A stretch of 64,000 bases of DNA, from assembly GCA_014650415.1 (NCBI GenBank), contig BMUX01000006.1:310001-374000 (forward strand), in the 5' to 3' direction. This document shows positions 53,250 to 60,689 of this stretch, one piece after another (position 1 is the stretch's first letter; every line of letters starts with the position of its first letter). The notes under the pieces are model-generated. The model had not been told where the DNA came from. It saw only the letters and a program-made list of their open reading frames with translations, and did not search any database. The stretch comes from Streptomyces spiroverticillatus. GTDB lineage: Bacteria > Actinomycetota > Actinomycetes > Streptomycetales > Streptomycetaceae. The translations under genes were made by a program, and so were the position numbers.

Positions 53250-53990
53250 GTGCCATCCTCCGTATCCATCGGCAGGCGCCACAACGGTCCCCCCGACAGC
53301 GCCAACGGGGGCTACGCCTGCGGTCTGTTCGCGGCCGCCGCGCGACCCGCGTTGCCTCCCTCCGGCGCCGGACCCCTCGACGTCGCGGTGCAACTCCTCG
53401 CTCCGCCGCCGCTCGACACCGCGTTGCGGTCGGTCGTCACCGGCCGACGCGTGACGTTCTGGCACGACGACACCCTCGTCGCGTCGGCCGCGGCGGGCCG
53501 TGTGCCCGACGCACCGATCGCGTCCGTGGACCTGGCGGCGGCCCGCACGGCGGAACAGGGGTACGCGGGGCGCGAAAGCCACCCGTACGGCACCTGCTAC
53601 GTGTGCGGACCCGACCACCGGGACCGAGGGCTGGCGCTGGCTCCGGGCCCCGTGTCCGGCCGGCCGGACACGGCGGCGTGCACCTGGACCCCCACCGCCG
53701 AGCACGCGGATGAACACGGCTTCGTGAAGCCGGAGTTGATCTGGGCGGTTCTGGACTGCCCCGGCGGCTGGACCCTCGACCCGGTGTCGTCACCGCTGGT
53801 CCTCGGCCGGATGACCGCGCGGGTGCACGCACGGCCCAGGGTCGGCGAGACCACGGTCATCGTCGCCCGAGGCACCCCGGGCAGGGGCAGGACCGCCCCC
53901 TGCGAGACGGCAATCTTCCGCCCCGACGGCACGGAACTCGCCCGGAGTTCTGCCGTGTGGGTGCGACGAGACGAGAAGGCTCTGTCATGA
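53250..53990 (+). CDS. Hotdog-fold thioesterase-like protein
   Basis: A 246-residue protein with a double hotdog look. GRRHNGPPDSANGGYACGLFA at the start matches actinobacterial acyl-CoA thioesterase-like proteins. The second half has GTCYVCGPDHRDRGLAL, then VLDCPGGWTL and a strand-rich end (GETTVIVARG). The CxxC of CYVCGP is conserved in many relatives. Function is not proved; hydrolysis of acyl-CoA or acyl-carrier thioesters is the family theme. GTG 53250 has a CGGGAG site; a longer frame from 53088 is not needed. The stop overlaps the terminal NRPS gene. Confidence 0.65.
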   Translation: MPSSVSIGRRHNGPPDSANGGYACGLFAAAARPALPPSGAGPLDVAVQLLAPPPLDTALRSVVTGRRVTFWHDDTLVASAAAGRVPDAPIASVDLAAARTAEQGYAGRESHPYGTCYVCGPDHRDRGLALAPGPVSGRPDTAACTWTPTAEHADEHGFVKPELIWAVLDCPGGWTLDPVSSPLVLGRMTARVHARPRVGETTVIVARGTPGRGRTAPCETAIFRPDGTELARSSAVWVRRDEKALS

Positions 53991-56900
53991 CGATCCCCAG
54001 TGCGCCGCACCAGGCCACCGCCCCACCCACGGGCACCGCGCCGGCGGGAACCCGGCCGGCCGCCGCACCACGGCGCGCCCCCCGGATCGAGGACATCCTC
54101 GATCTGACCCCCCTGCAGCAAGGACTGCTGTTCCACGCCGAGTTCGACGACACCGAAGAGGGCCTCTACTCCATTCAGCTGGGGCTGCGCCTCGAAGGCG
54201 GGCTCGACACGGCCGCGCTGTGGCGCGCGGTGGACGCGCTGTTCGCCCGGCACGCCAATCTGCGTGCCGCGTTCAGGCACCGCAGAACGGGCGAGCCGGT
54301 GCAGATCATTCCCGACCGGGTCCGTGTGCCGTGCGTCGAGCACGACCTGTCGGGTCTCGACCCGGCGCGCGCGCAGAGCGAGCTGGAGCGCCTGGCCGAG
54401 CGGCAGCGCACCACGCGCTTCGACCTGGGCAGGCCCCCCGCCCTGCGGTTCGCGCTCGTCCGGCTCGCAGAGACGCGGCACCACCTCATCCTGACGTGCC
54501 ATCACATTCTGCTCGACGGATGGTCGCTGCCGCTGCTGGTGGACGAGTTGGGCACTCTCTACCGCACCGCTGCCGCGGGCGGACGCGTGCCCGACGACGC
54601 GGGCCTGCCCGACGTGGCGCCCTACCGCGACCATCTGACGTGGCTGGCAGGCAGGGACACCGAGTCCGCGAAGCAGGAGTGGCGCCGCGCGCTCGAGGGG
54701 GTCGACGGGCCGACGTACCTCGTGCCCGGAGGCCGTGCCACCGGCGTACCGGTCAAGCGTCAGCTCACCCTGTCCGCCGCGGTCTCCGGCAGGCTGACCG
54801 ATCTCGCGCGAGGCCGCGGCCTCACCCTCAACACCGTCGTCCAAGGTGCCTGGGGGATACTGCTCGGCCGCCTCACCCGGCGTGACGATGTCATCTTCGG
54901 CGCCGTGGTGTCCGGCAGACCGCCGGAGCTCCCCGGCGCGGAGCGGATGATCGGCCTGTTCATCAACACGATCCCGCTGCGGGTACGCACCCGCCAGGAC
55001 GAGCCCGTCGCCGAACTGCTGTCACGCCTGCAGGACGAGCAGTCCCGCCTGTTCGAGCATCAGCACGTGGGCCTCGCCGAGACCCAGCGCCTCGCATCCG
55101 CCGGCGATCTCTTCGACACGCTGCTGCTGTTCCAGAACTACCCGTCGAGTCCCGACGAGGACGTCGAAAGCGGGGGCCTGCGCATCGTCGCCACGGACTC
55201 CAACGACGCCACCCACTATCCCGTCAGCCTCATGGCCGTACCCGGCGACGAGATGCTGCTGGACCTGACGTACCGCGCCGACGCGGCCGTGCCGGGTGGG
55301 GCCGAGCGGCTCCTCGGCCGGCTCGCCGCAGTCCTGGAACAGATCGCCCGCAGTCCCGACATCGCGGTGGGCGACCTCGACGTCGTCTCGGCCGACGAGC
55401 GGGCGCTACTGCTGGACGAGTGGAACCACACTCCGGGCGAGCGCGCGCCGGTGCCGCCCGGAGTCGCGGCCCCGATCGGCAGGCCCATTCCCCGAGACCG
55501 CGCCTACGTCCTGGGTCCCGGCGGTGAACTGCTGCCCCCCGAGGTCATGGGCGAGCTGCATCTGGCGGGCGCGGGTCTGGCACGCGGCTACATCAACCGC
55601 CCCGCCCTGACGGCGGCCGCCTTCGTGCCGGATCCCTTCGGCCCGCCCGGCACCCGCATGTACCGCACCGGCGACCTGGCCCGCTGGCGCGCGGACGGGC
55701 AGATCGAGTACCTGGGCCGGGCCGACCACCAGGTGAAGATCCGCGGCTACCGCGTCGAACTCGCCGAGATCGAGGCGGTGCTGGCCGGCCACCCGGCGCT
55801 GACCGGTGCTGCCGTACTCGCCCGCGAGGACACGCCGGGGCACAAGCGGCTCGTCGGCTATGCCGTGGCCCGTCCCGGCGACCGGCCCGGTGACGACGAA
55901 CTGCGCCGGCACATCGGAGCACGGTTGCCCGACTACATGGTCCCCTCGGTGTTCGTGTGGCTCGATTCCCTCCCCGTCACCACCCACGGCAAGGTCGACC
56001 GCAAGGCCCTTCCCGCGCCCGGTTCCAGCGGCACGGGCACAGGCCCCAAGCCGCGCACCGCGAAGGAGAAGGCCCTGTGCGCGGCCATCGGCGAGGTGCT
56101 CGACGTACCGGACGTCACCCTCGACGACAACCTCTTCGACCTGGGCTGCGACTCGTTGACCGCGGCCCTCCTGATCGGCCGCGTGAATGCCGCCCTGGGG
56201 CTGCGGCTGAACATCCGTTCGCTGTACGAGTCTCCCACCGCGGCCGGAATCCTGGCCGAAGCCGGGGCGGACAAGGAGGGAGCGTCGGCGGCAGGTCTCG
56301 ACACGCTGCTGCCCATCCGCGCCGACGGCGGCCGGGCGCCCCTGTTCTGCTTCCACCCGGGAAGCGGCCTCAGCTGGTGCTACACCGGGTTCGCCCGGCA
56401 TCTCGGTCCCGACCAGCCGATCCTCGGGCTGCAGGCCGCGATCCTCGTCGACCCGGACGCGGCACCGGACACCGTGGAGCACATGGCCGAGCGCTGCCTG
56501 GAACTGATGCGCCGGGTGCAGCCGAGCGGGCCGTACCGACTGCTCGGCTGGTCGTTCGGCGGAGTCGTGGCGCACGCGGTCGCCTGTCTGCTCCAACAGC
56601 GGGGTGAGCGGGTCGAGTTCGTGGCACTCCTCGACTCCTTCCCGCTGGCCTCTCCCGACGGCCCGGACGGTGGACACACGCCGGCCGATGAGCGCAGGCT
56701 CTTCGCCGAGGGCCTCGGACTCGATCCCGCCCCCCTCGCCGAGGGCGAGATCACCCCGCGCCGCGTCCTCGACGCGGCCTCCGCCGAGGGCAACGCACTC
56801 TCCGAGCTCGACGAGCAGGCCGTCACCGCGCTGATGAAGGCCGCAGCCCACCACATCGGGCTGATGAGCCGGCACACCCCCGGCGTGTTCCACGGGGACG

Positions 56901-57088
56901 TGCTGTCCTTCGACGCCGGGAGCGGACGTCCCGTACCCGAGTCGTCGGCCGAGCTGTGGCGGCCCTTCGTCACCGGCGCGATCGAGAACCACGTGGTCGC
57001 GGGACCGCACATGGCGATGACTAGCCCTCGGGCACTCGACCACATCGGACCGATCGTGTCGCGCCGACTGAGCGGGACGGACGACTGA
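53987..57088 (+). CDS. Terminal NRPS: C(DCL)-partial A (A6-A10)-T-TE
   Basis: A 1033-residue synthetase. The C domain (about 35-460) opens with LTPLQQGLLFHAEF and has HHILLDGWSLPLL near 171, both typical of DCL domains that accept a D-residue; the E domain of the Ser module would supply it. Then, where an A domain should begin (WNHTPGERAPVPPGV), the text jumps straight to PIGRPIPRDRAYVLGPGG, so A1-A5 (about 320 residues) are absent. A6 GELHLAGAGLARGY, A7 YRTGDLARW, A8 HQVKIRGYRVEL and A10 THGKVDRKAL are intact. The carrier has LGCDSL (usually LGGDSL). The type I TE has GWSFGG with Ser near 855. The missing part is encoded at 52040-53017. Confidence 0.9.
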   Translation: MTIPSAPHQATAPPTGTAPAGTRPAAAPRRAPRIEDILDLTPLQQGLLFHAEFDDTEEGLYSIQLGLRLEGGLDTAALWRAVDALFARHANLRAAFRHRRTGEPVQIIPDRVRVPCVEHDLSGLDPARAQSELERLAERQRTTRFDLGRPPALRFALVRLAETRHHLILTCHHILLDGWSLPLLVDELGTLYRTAAAGGRVPDDAGLPDVAPYRDHLTWLAGRDTESAKQEWRRALEGVDGPTYLVPGGRATGVPVKRQLTLSAAVSGRLTDLARGRGLTLNTVVQGAWGILLGRLTRRDDVIFGAVVSGRPPELPGAERMIGLFINTIPLRVRTRQDEPVAELLSRLQDEQSRLFEHQHVGLAETQRLASAGDLFDTLLLFQNYPSSPDEDVESGGLRIVATDSNDATHYPVSLMAVPGDEMLLDLTYRADAAVPGGAERLLGRLAAVLEQIARSPDIAVGDLDVVSADERALLLDEWNHTPGERAPVPPGVAAPIGRPIPRDRAYVLGPGGELLPPEVMGELHLAGAGLARGYINRPALTAAAFVPDPFGPPGTRMYRTGDLARWRADGQIEYLGRADHQVKIRGYRVELAEIEAVLAGHPALTGAAVLAREDTPGHKRLVGYAVARPGDRPGDDELRRHIGARLPDYMVPSVFVWLDSLPVTTHGKVDRKALPAPGSSGTGTGPKPRTAKEKALCAAIGEVLDVPDVTLDDNLFDLGCDSLTAALLIGRVNAALGLRLNIRSLYESPTAAGILAEAGADKEGASAAGLDTLLPIRADGGRAPLFCFHPGSGLSWCYTGFARHLGPDQPILGLQAAILVDPDAAPDTVEHMAERCLELMRRVQPSGPYRLLGWSFGGVVAHAVACLLQQRGERVEFVALLDSFPLASPDGPDGGHTPADERRLFAEGLGLDPAPLAEGEITPRRVLDAASAEGNALSELDEQAVTALMKAAAHHIGLMSRHTPGVFHGDVLSFDAGSGRPVPESSAELWRPFVTGAIENHVVAGPHMAMTSPRALDHIGPIVSRRLSGTDD

Positions 57089-57134
57089 GCGGGACGGGCG
57101 ACTGAGCGGGACGAACGACTGAGCGGGACGGGCG
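57067..57134. repeat. 17-bp tandem repeat spanning the terminal NRPS stop codon
   Basis: Four copies of ACTGAGCGGGACGGGCG (variants at one or two bases) start at 57067, 57084, 57101 and 57118. The stop codon lies in the second copy, so the last codons and stop have been copied downstream. Confidence 0.9.
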
Positions 57135-57226
57135 GCGCCCGGGGAGCGGCACGCGGAGGGCACCGGGAAGGTGCCTCGGACTGCCCCGGACGCCCGCTCT
57201 CGACCGGATCGGGAAGCGGAAAACGC

Positions 57227-58222
57227 CTACGGCGTGGCGATCCAGCCCCGCTGGGCCGCCTGGACGGCCAGTTCGAACCTGCTGCGGGAACCCGTGCGAC
57301 TCATCAGGTCCGCGGTGATCCGGCGGGTCGTCCGCACGGACACGCCCAGCCGGCGGGCCACGGTCTCGTCCGTGTGTCCGTCGGCCAGCAGGCCGAGGAT
57401 GGCGAGCTCCTTGTCGCTGGCCGAGTCGTCGGGTGACTGCGTCGGCTCGTTCGGCACGAGAGGAAGTGACTCACGCCACAGCATGTCGAAGAGCGAGCAC
57501 ATGGCGACGACGAAGGCGGACCCCTTCACCACGAGGGCTCCGCTGCCCGAGGCGTCCGTGTTGACCGGAGCGATGGCGATCTCCCGGTCGAAGATCAGCA
57601 TGCGCGAGGGCACGGTGGCGAGGGTACGTATCTGAGCCCCGGAATCCATCAGCCAGTGGGCGTACTTGAGCGATTCCCGGTCGTTGCGGATGCTTTCGAG
57701 ATAGATCGTGCGCAGGTTCACGCCCCGGTCGAGCAGCATCTGGTTCAGCGGCCGCCCCGCGTCGCGATTGGCATGTGTCTGCGCGCCGTCCGGCGCGACC
57801 GACATGACCTCGCTGCGACTCTCGTACGAGAACTGTTCGATACGGGCGCGAATCGAGTCGATGCCGATCAGCCGCTCGACCTCGCTGGTGTCATGGGCGC
57901 GTACGGACCGCAGGAAGTCGTCTTCCAGCTGCGCGGCCAGCACCTTGCACTGGGCGAGGTCCTGCTGGGAGCGCGTCAGTGCGACCTCCCGACGGGCGAT
58001 CAGAGCCATCAGCCCGATCTGCGGGCTCACCGGCTGGAGGTTTCCGGAGGCCTCCCACGAGGGGCGAACCAGCTGCTGTTCGGCCAGCTCGTCCAGTGCC
58101 CGGTGAATTCTGTCGGGCGGCCAACCCAGTTCCTCGGACAGATCCTCCACACCGATACCGGGCTTGTGCAGCATCTCTTGGTAGACCTTGAGCGCACGTT
58201 CACCCAGCCCCAGAAACTCCAC
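57227..58222 (-). CDS. Regulator with TrmB-like N-terminal and LuxR-type C-terminal HTH
   Basis: A 331-residue regulator. Residues 1-65 form a TrmB/winged-helix-like HTH (LGLGERALKVYQEMLHKPGIGVEDLSEELG). A middle domain follows, with VEVERLIGIDSIRARIEQ-like text and a phospholipase-D-type sensor region (VNLRTIYLESIRND). The C-terminus is a LuxR HTH: SDKELAILGLLADGHTDETVARRLGVSVRT. This two-HTH layout is widespread in Streptomyces secondary metabolism clusters. The GTG start at 58222 has GGGGGAG but only a few bases of spacing. It converges on the terminal NRPS gene and closes the cluster. Confidence 0.88.
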   Translation of the reverse strand: MEFLGLGERALKVYQEMLHKPGIGVEDLSEELGWPPDRIHRALDELAEQQLVRPSWEASGNLQPVSPQIGLMALIARREVALTRSQQDLAQCKVLAAQLEDDFLRSVRAHDTSEVERLIGIDSIRARIEQFSYESRSEVMSVAPDGAQTHANRDAGRPLNQMLLDRGVNLRTIYLESIRNDRESLKYAHWLMDSGAQIRTLATVPSRMLIFDREIAIAPVNTDASGSGALVVKGSAFVVAMCSLFDMLWRESLPLVPNEPTQSPDDSASDKELAILGLLADGHTDETVARRLGVSVRTTRRITADLMSRTGSRSRFELAVQAAQRGWIATP

Positions 58223-58230
58223 AGCTCCCC

Positions 58231-58251
58231 CAAAGTTGCCTCAAAGTCGCC
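58231..58251. promoter_or_regulatory. Direct repeat in the regulator promoter region
   Basis: CAAAGTTGCC and CAAAGTCGCC (58231-58240 and 58242-58251) are separated by one base, an 11-bp period, about one helix turn. They lie 9 bp upstream of the regulator start and could bind the regulator itself. I did not see the same pair elsewhere in the window. Confidence 0.3.
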
Positions 58252-58342
58252 ATCCCGGCCGAGGAAGTCAACCGTCGATCAAGGCCCGGCTCACGTCATC
58301 AAACACGCCTGCCCCGGGTAGATCAAGTGTCCATTGAGTCAA

Positions 58343-58389
58343 GGCTCCGCAGACCTGACCATGGCCGTGACATGCAGGTCTGCCGAGCC
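58343..58389. terminator. Long hairpin between the regulator and tRNA-Arg
   Basis: Arms GGCTC-C-GCAGACCTG (58343-58357) and CAGGTCTGC-C-GAGCC (58375-58389) pair over 14 of 15 positions around a 17-base loop. No T-run follows on either strand. It could end the leftward tRNA transcript or bind a regulator. Otherwise nothing gene-like is seen in 58223-58681. Confidence 0.4.
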
Positions 58390-58681
58390 CACAGTCCGGC
58401 ATCCTGCGCATGACGACCCGGGTCCGGCAGCGGAGACGGCGTGCTGGACGGAGCCCGGACAGGCTGTCCCACCTCCCGGTATTCGCAGTGCAGGGCGGCC
58501 AATTCTGCCGGTCGGGGAGGGGGCGGGTGGGCCGGCGGGTGAGGTGCCGGACGGCGGGCGCCTCAGGGATGCCGCGCAACGGACCCGCTCGCGCGGAGCG
58601 GCCACTTCCGCCGAGCCCGGACTGCTGAAGTGGTCCGGGCGCCACGGGGACGAGTGCGTTCCACACTTCCCCTGTGCTGTG

Positions 58682-58754
58682 CGCCCCCGGCAGGACTCGA
58701 ACCTGCGGCCAAGCGCTTAGAAGGCGCCTGCTCTATCCACTGAGCTACGGGGGC
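58682..58754 (-). tRNA. tRNA-Arg (anticodon TCT)
   Basis: A 73-base cloverleaf read on the minus strand. Acceptor arms GCCCCCG and CGGGGGC pair fully, the T arm contains GGTTCGAGTCC, the D arm GCTCAGTGGATAGAGC. The anticodon stem pairs GGCGC with GCGCT around loop CTTCTAA, giving TCT (reads AGA). CCA is not encoded. It marks the right border of the cluster. Confidence 0.96.
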
Positions 58755-59085
58755 CGGGTGGTGGGCCTGGGGCCCGGGTCGGCCGGTGGGGCCGGTTGTG
58801 GCCGTTGCCGGGGACAAGGATAGGGCTCCGATCGCCTTGGCCCGGTTGCTTCACCTGCGTGGCACGATGTGGAGGTTCGGTGAAGCGACCCCGATAATCG
58901 CAGGCAGGTGCGAATCTCGCACCGCTTTTGGCGTCCCGCGCCCCGGGTGTTGTGCACTCGTTATGCCTGTGCCCCACTCGCCCCAAGTGTCCCAGGGTGC
59001 GCATTGTCCCCGATTGGGGGGATATCGGCGCGCAGAGACGGTCTATACGCTTCAAAAAGCGGTCATAATTGGGCATTCTTCGTAT
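58755..59085. other. Gene-free interval upstream of the GTPase genes
   Basis: 331 bp with no convincing gene. The part around 59040-59080 is richer in A and T than its surroundings and includes CATAAT, which may be a -10 element for the GTPase operon. The long frame that crosses the interval is not coding by codon use. Confidence 0.4.
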
Positions 59086-60684
59086 GTGGTGACCTTGGAC
59101 GTACGGCCTCAGCTGCTCGACGCACTTTCCGCCCTGCGCGACCGTGTCGCCGCCGTGCGCCTCCCCTTTCCGCTGCCGGGAGTGCCCAGGGCCCGGCAGA
59201 CACGGGTGGAGCTCCTCGCACAGCTCGACGACTATCTCGTGCCCCGGCTGCGCGACCCCGAAGCACCGCTGCTCGCCGTCATCGGCGGCTCCACCGGCGC
59301 CGGCAAGTCGACGCTCGTCAACTCCCTCGTGGGCAGACGCGTCACCGAGGCCGGTGTGCTGCGCCCGACGACGCGCACACCGGTACTGGTGTGCCACCCC
59401 GACGACCACCACTGGTTCGCGGGACAACGCGTACTGCCGCAGTTGACGCGCGTCTGGCACCCGGAACGGTGCGAGGAGGAGCAGGAGGGTGCTGCGGAAG
59501 CGGAGAGCGGGGTGCTGCGGGTGGAGACCTCCGAGTCGCTGCCGACAGGGCTCGCCCTCCTGGACGCCCCCGACATCGACTCCCTGGTGGCCGCCAATCG
59601 GGTGCTGGCGGCCGAACTCATCTGTGCCGCCGACGTCTGGGTGATGGTGACGACGGCTTCGCGCTACGCCGACGCGGTGCCGTGGCATCTGCTGCGTACC
59701 GCCAAGGAGTACGACGCCATGCTGGTGACCGTCCTGGACCGGGTGCCCCACCAGGTGGTCGGCGAGGTGTCACGGCAGTACGCGGCGCTGCTCACCCGTG
59801 CGGGCCTCGGCGAGGTGCCCCGCTTCACCATCCCCGAGCTTCCGGAGTCGGCGGGAGGGGGCAGCGGGCTGCTGCCGTCCACGGCCGTCGCACCGCTGCT
59901 GGAGTGGCTCACCCACCGGGTGCGCGACCCCGCCGCCCGCCAGCAGGCCGTCGCGCGCACCGCGCGCGGCGTCATGGATTCGCTCAACTCCCGGATGCCG
60001 GAGCTGGCGGGAGCGGTCTCCGCCCAGTACGCCGCCGCCGTACGGCTCACTTCGGCGGTGGAGGACGCGTACGAGAAGGAGGCGGAGCGCGTACGCAGAA
60101 GGCTGGAGCGCGGTGCGGTGCTCTCCGGCGACGCGCTCACCCGCTGGCGCGCGTACCCGGCGGACGCCACCGACAGGGAGCTCCTGGACTCCCTGGTGGA
60201 CAGTCTCACCGCCCTGCTCCAGTGCGCCGTCGCCGCCGCAGACGAGCAGGTGCGCATCGCCTGGGGTGCCGAACCCGCCGCGGACGCGGTGGTTCCGGCC
60301 GGTCCCGACCCGGAGTCGGGCGAGCGCATCGGGCTGGCCGCACGCCGCTGGCGGCGGGTCCTGGAGGAACTGGCCGAGGAAGAGGTACGGGAGCTGGAGC
60401 GGCCCGCCGCGCCCGACGCCGAGACCGTCGCCGCCCTCCTCGCGGCGGCGCTGCTGGGCGGCAGGCGCGCCCGTTCGGCGGGGGAGCGGCTGGCCGAACG
60501 CATCGGGGCACAGGGCGCGCTCCGACTGCGCGATCGGGGCGGCGACCTGGTGACGACGTACATCGAAAGGGTGCTGCACGCCGAACGCGACCGGCGGCTG
60601 GCCCCCCTGGACGCGCTGGACGTGACGCCCGAGCCGCAGGCCGAGCTGATCGCCGCGCTGTCCGTGACGAAGAAGGAGAGGTGA
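59086..60684 (+). CDS. Dynamin-like GTPase, first of a pair
   Basis: A 532-residue GTPase. G1 is GGSTGAGKSTLVNSL, the switch region has LRPTTRTPVLVCHP, G3 is LLDAPDIDSL, and VTVLDRVP stands near the G4 place. Long helices rich in Arg and Glu follow. The second gene of the pair overlaps or follows within a few bases, and it has membrane helices. Streptomyces DynA and DynB form such a two-gene operon and stabilise sporulation septa; these could be that pair, but I cannot confirm it. GTG 59086 or 59089 starts VVTLDVRPQLLDAL. Confidence 0.82.
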   Translation: MVTLDVRPQLLDALSALRDRVAAVRLPFPLPGVPRARQTRVELLAQLDDYLVPRLRDPEAPLLAVIGGSTGAGKSTLVNSLVGRRVTEAGVLRPTTRTPVLVCHPDDHHWFAGQRVLPQLTRVWHPERCEEEQEGAAEAESGVLRVETSESLPTGLALLDAPDIDSLVAANRVLAAELICAADVWVMVTTASRYADAVPWHLLRTAKEYDAMLVTVLDRVPHQVVGEVSRQYAALLTRAGLGEVPRFTIPELPESAGGGSGLLPSTAVAPLLEWLTHRVRDPAARQQAVARTARGVMDSLNSRMPELAGAVSAQYAAAVRLTSAVEDAYEKEAERVRRRLERGAVLSGDALTRWRAYPADATDRELLDSLVDSLTALLQCAVAAADEQVRIAWGAEPAADAVVPAGPDPESGERIGLAARRWRRVLEELAEEEVRELERPAAPDAETVAALLAAALLGGRRARSAGERLAERIGAQGALRLRDRGGDLVTTYIERVLHAERDRRLAPLDALDVTPEPQAELIAALSVTKKER

Positions 60685-60689
60685 CGGCG

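Noticed and set aside
58223..58681. Attachment site copy or mobile element next to tRNA-Arg
   Set aside because: No integrase, transposase or duplicated tRNA end could be found in the window.
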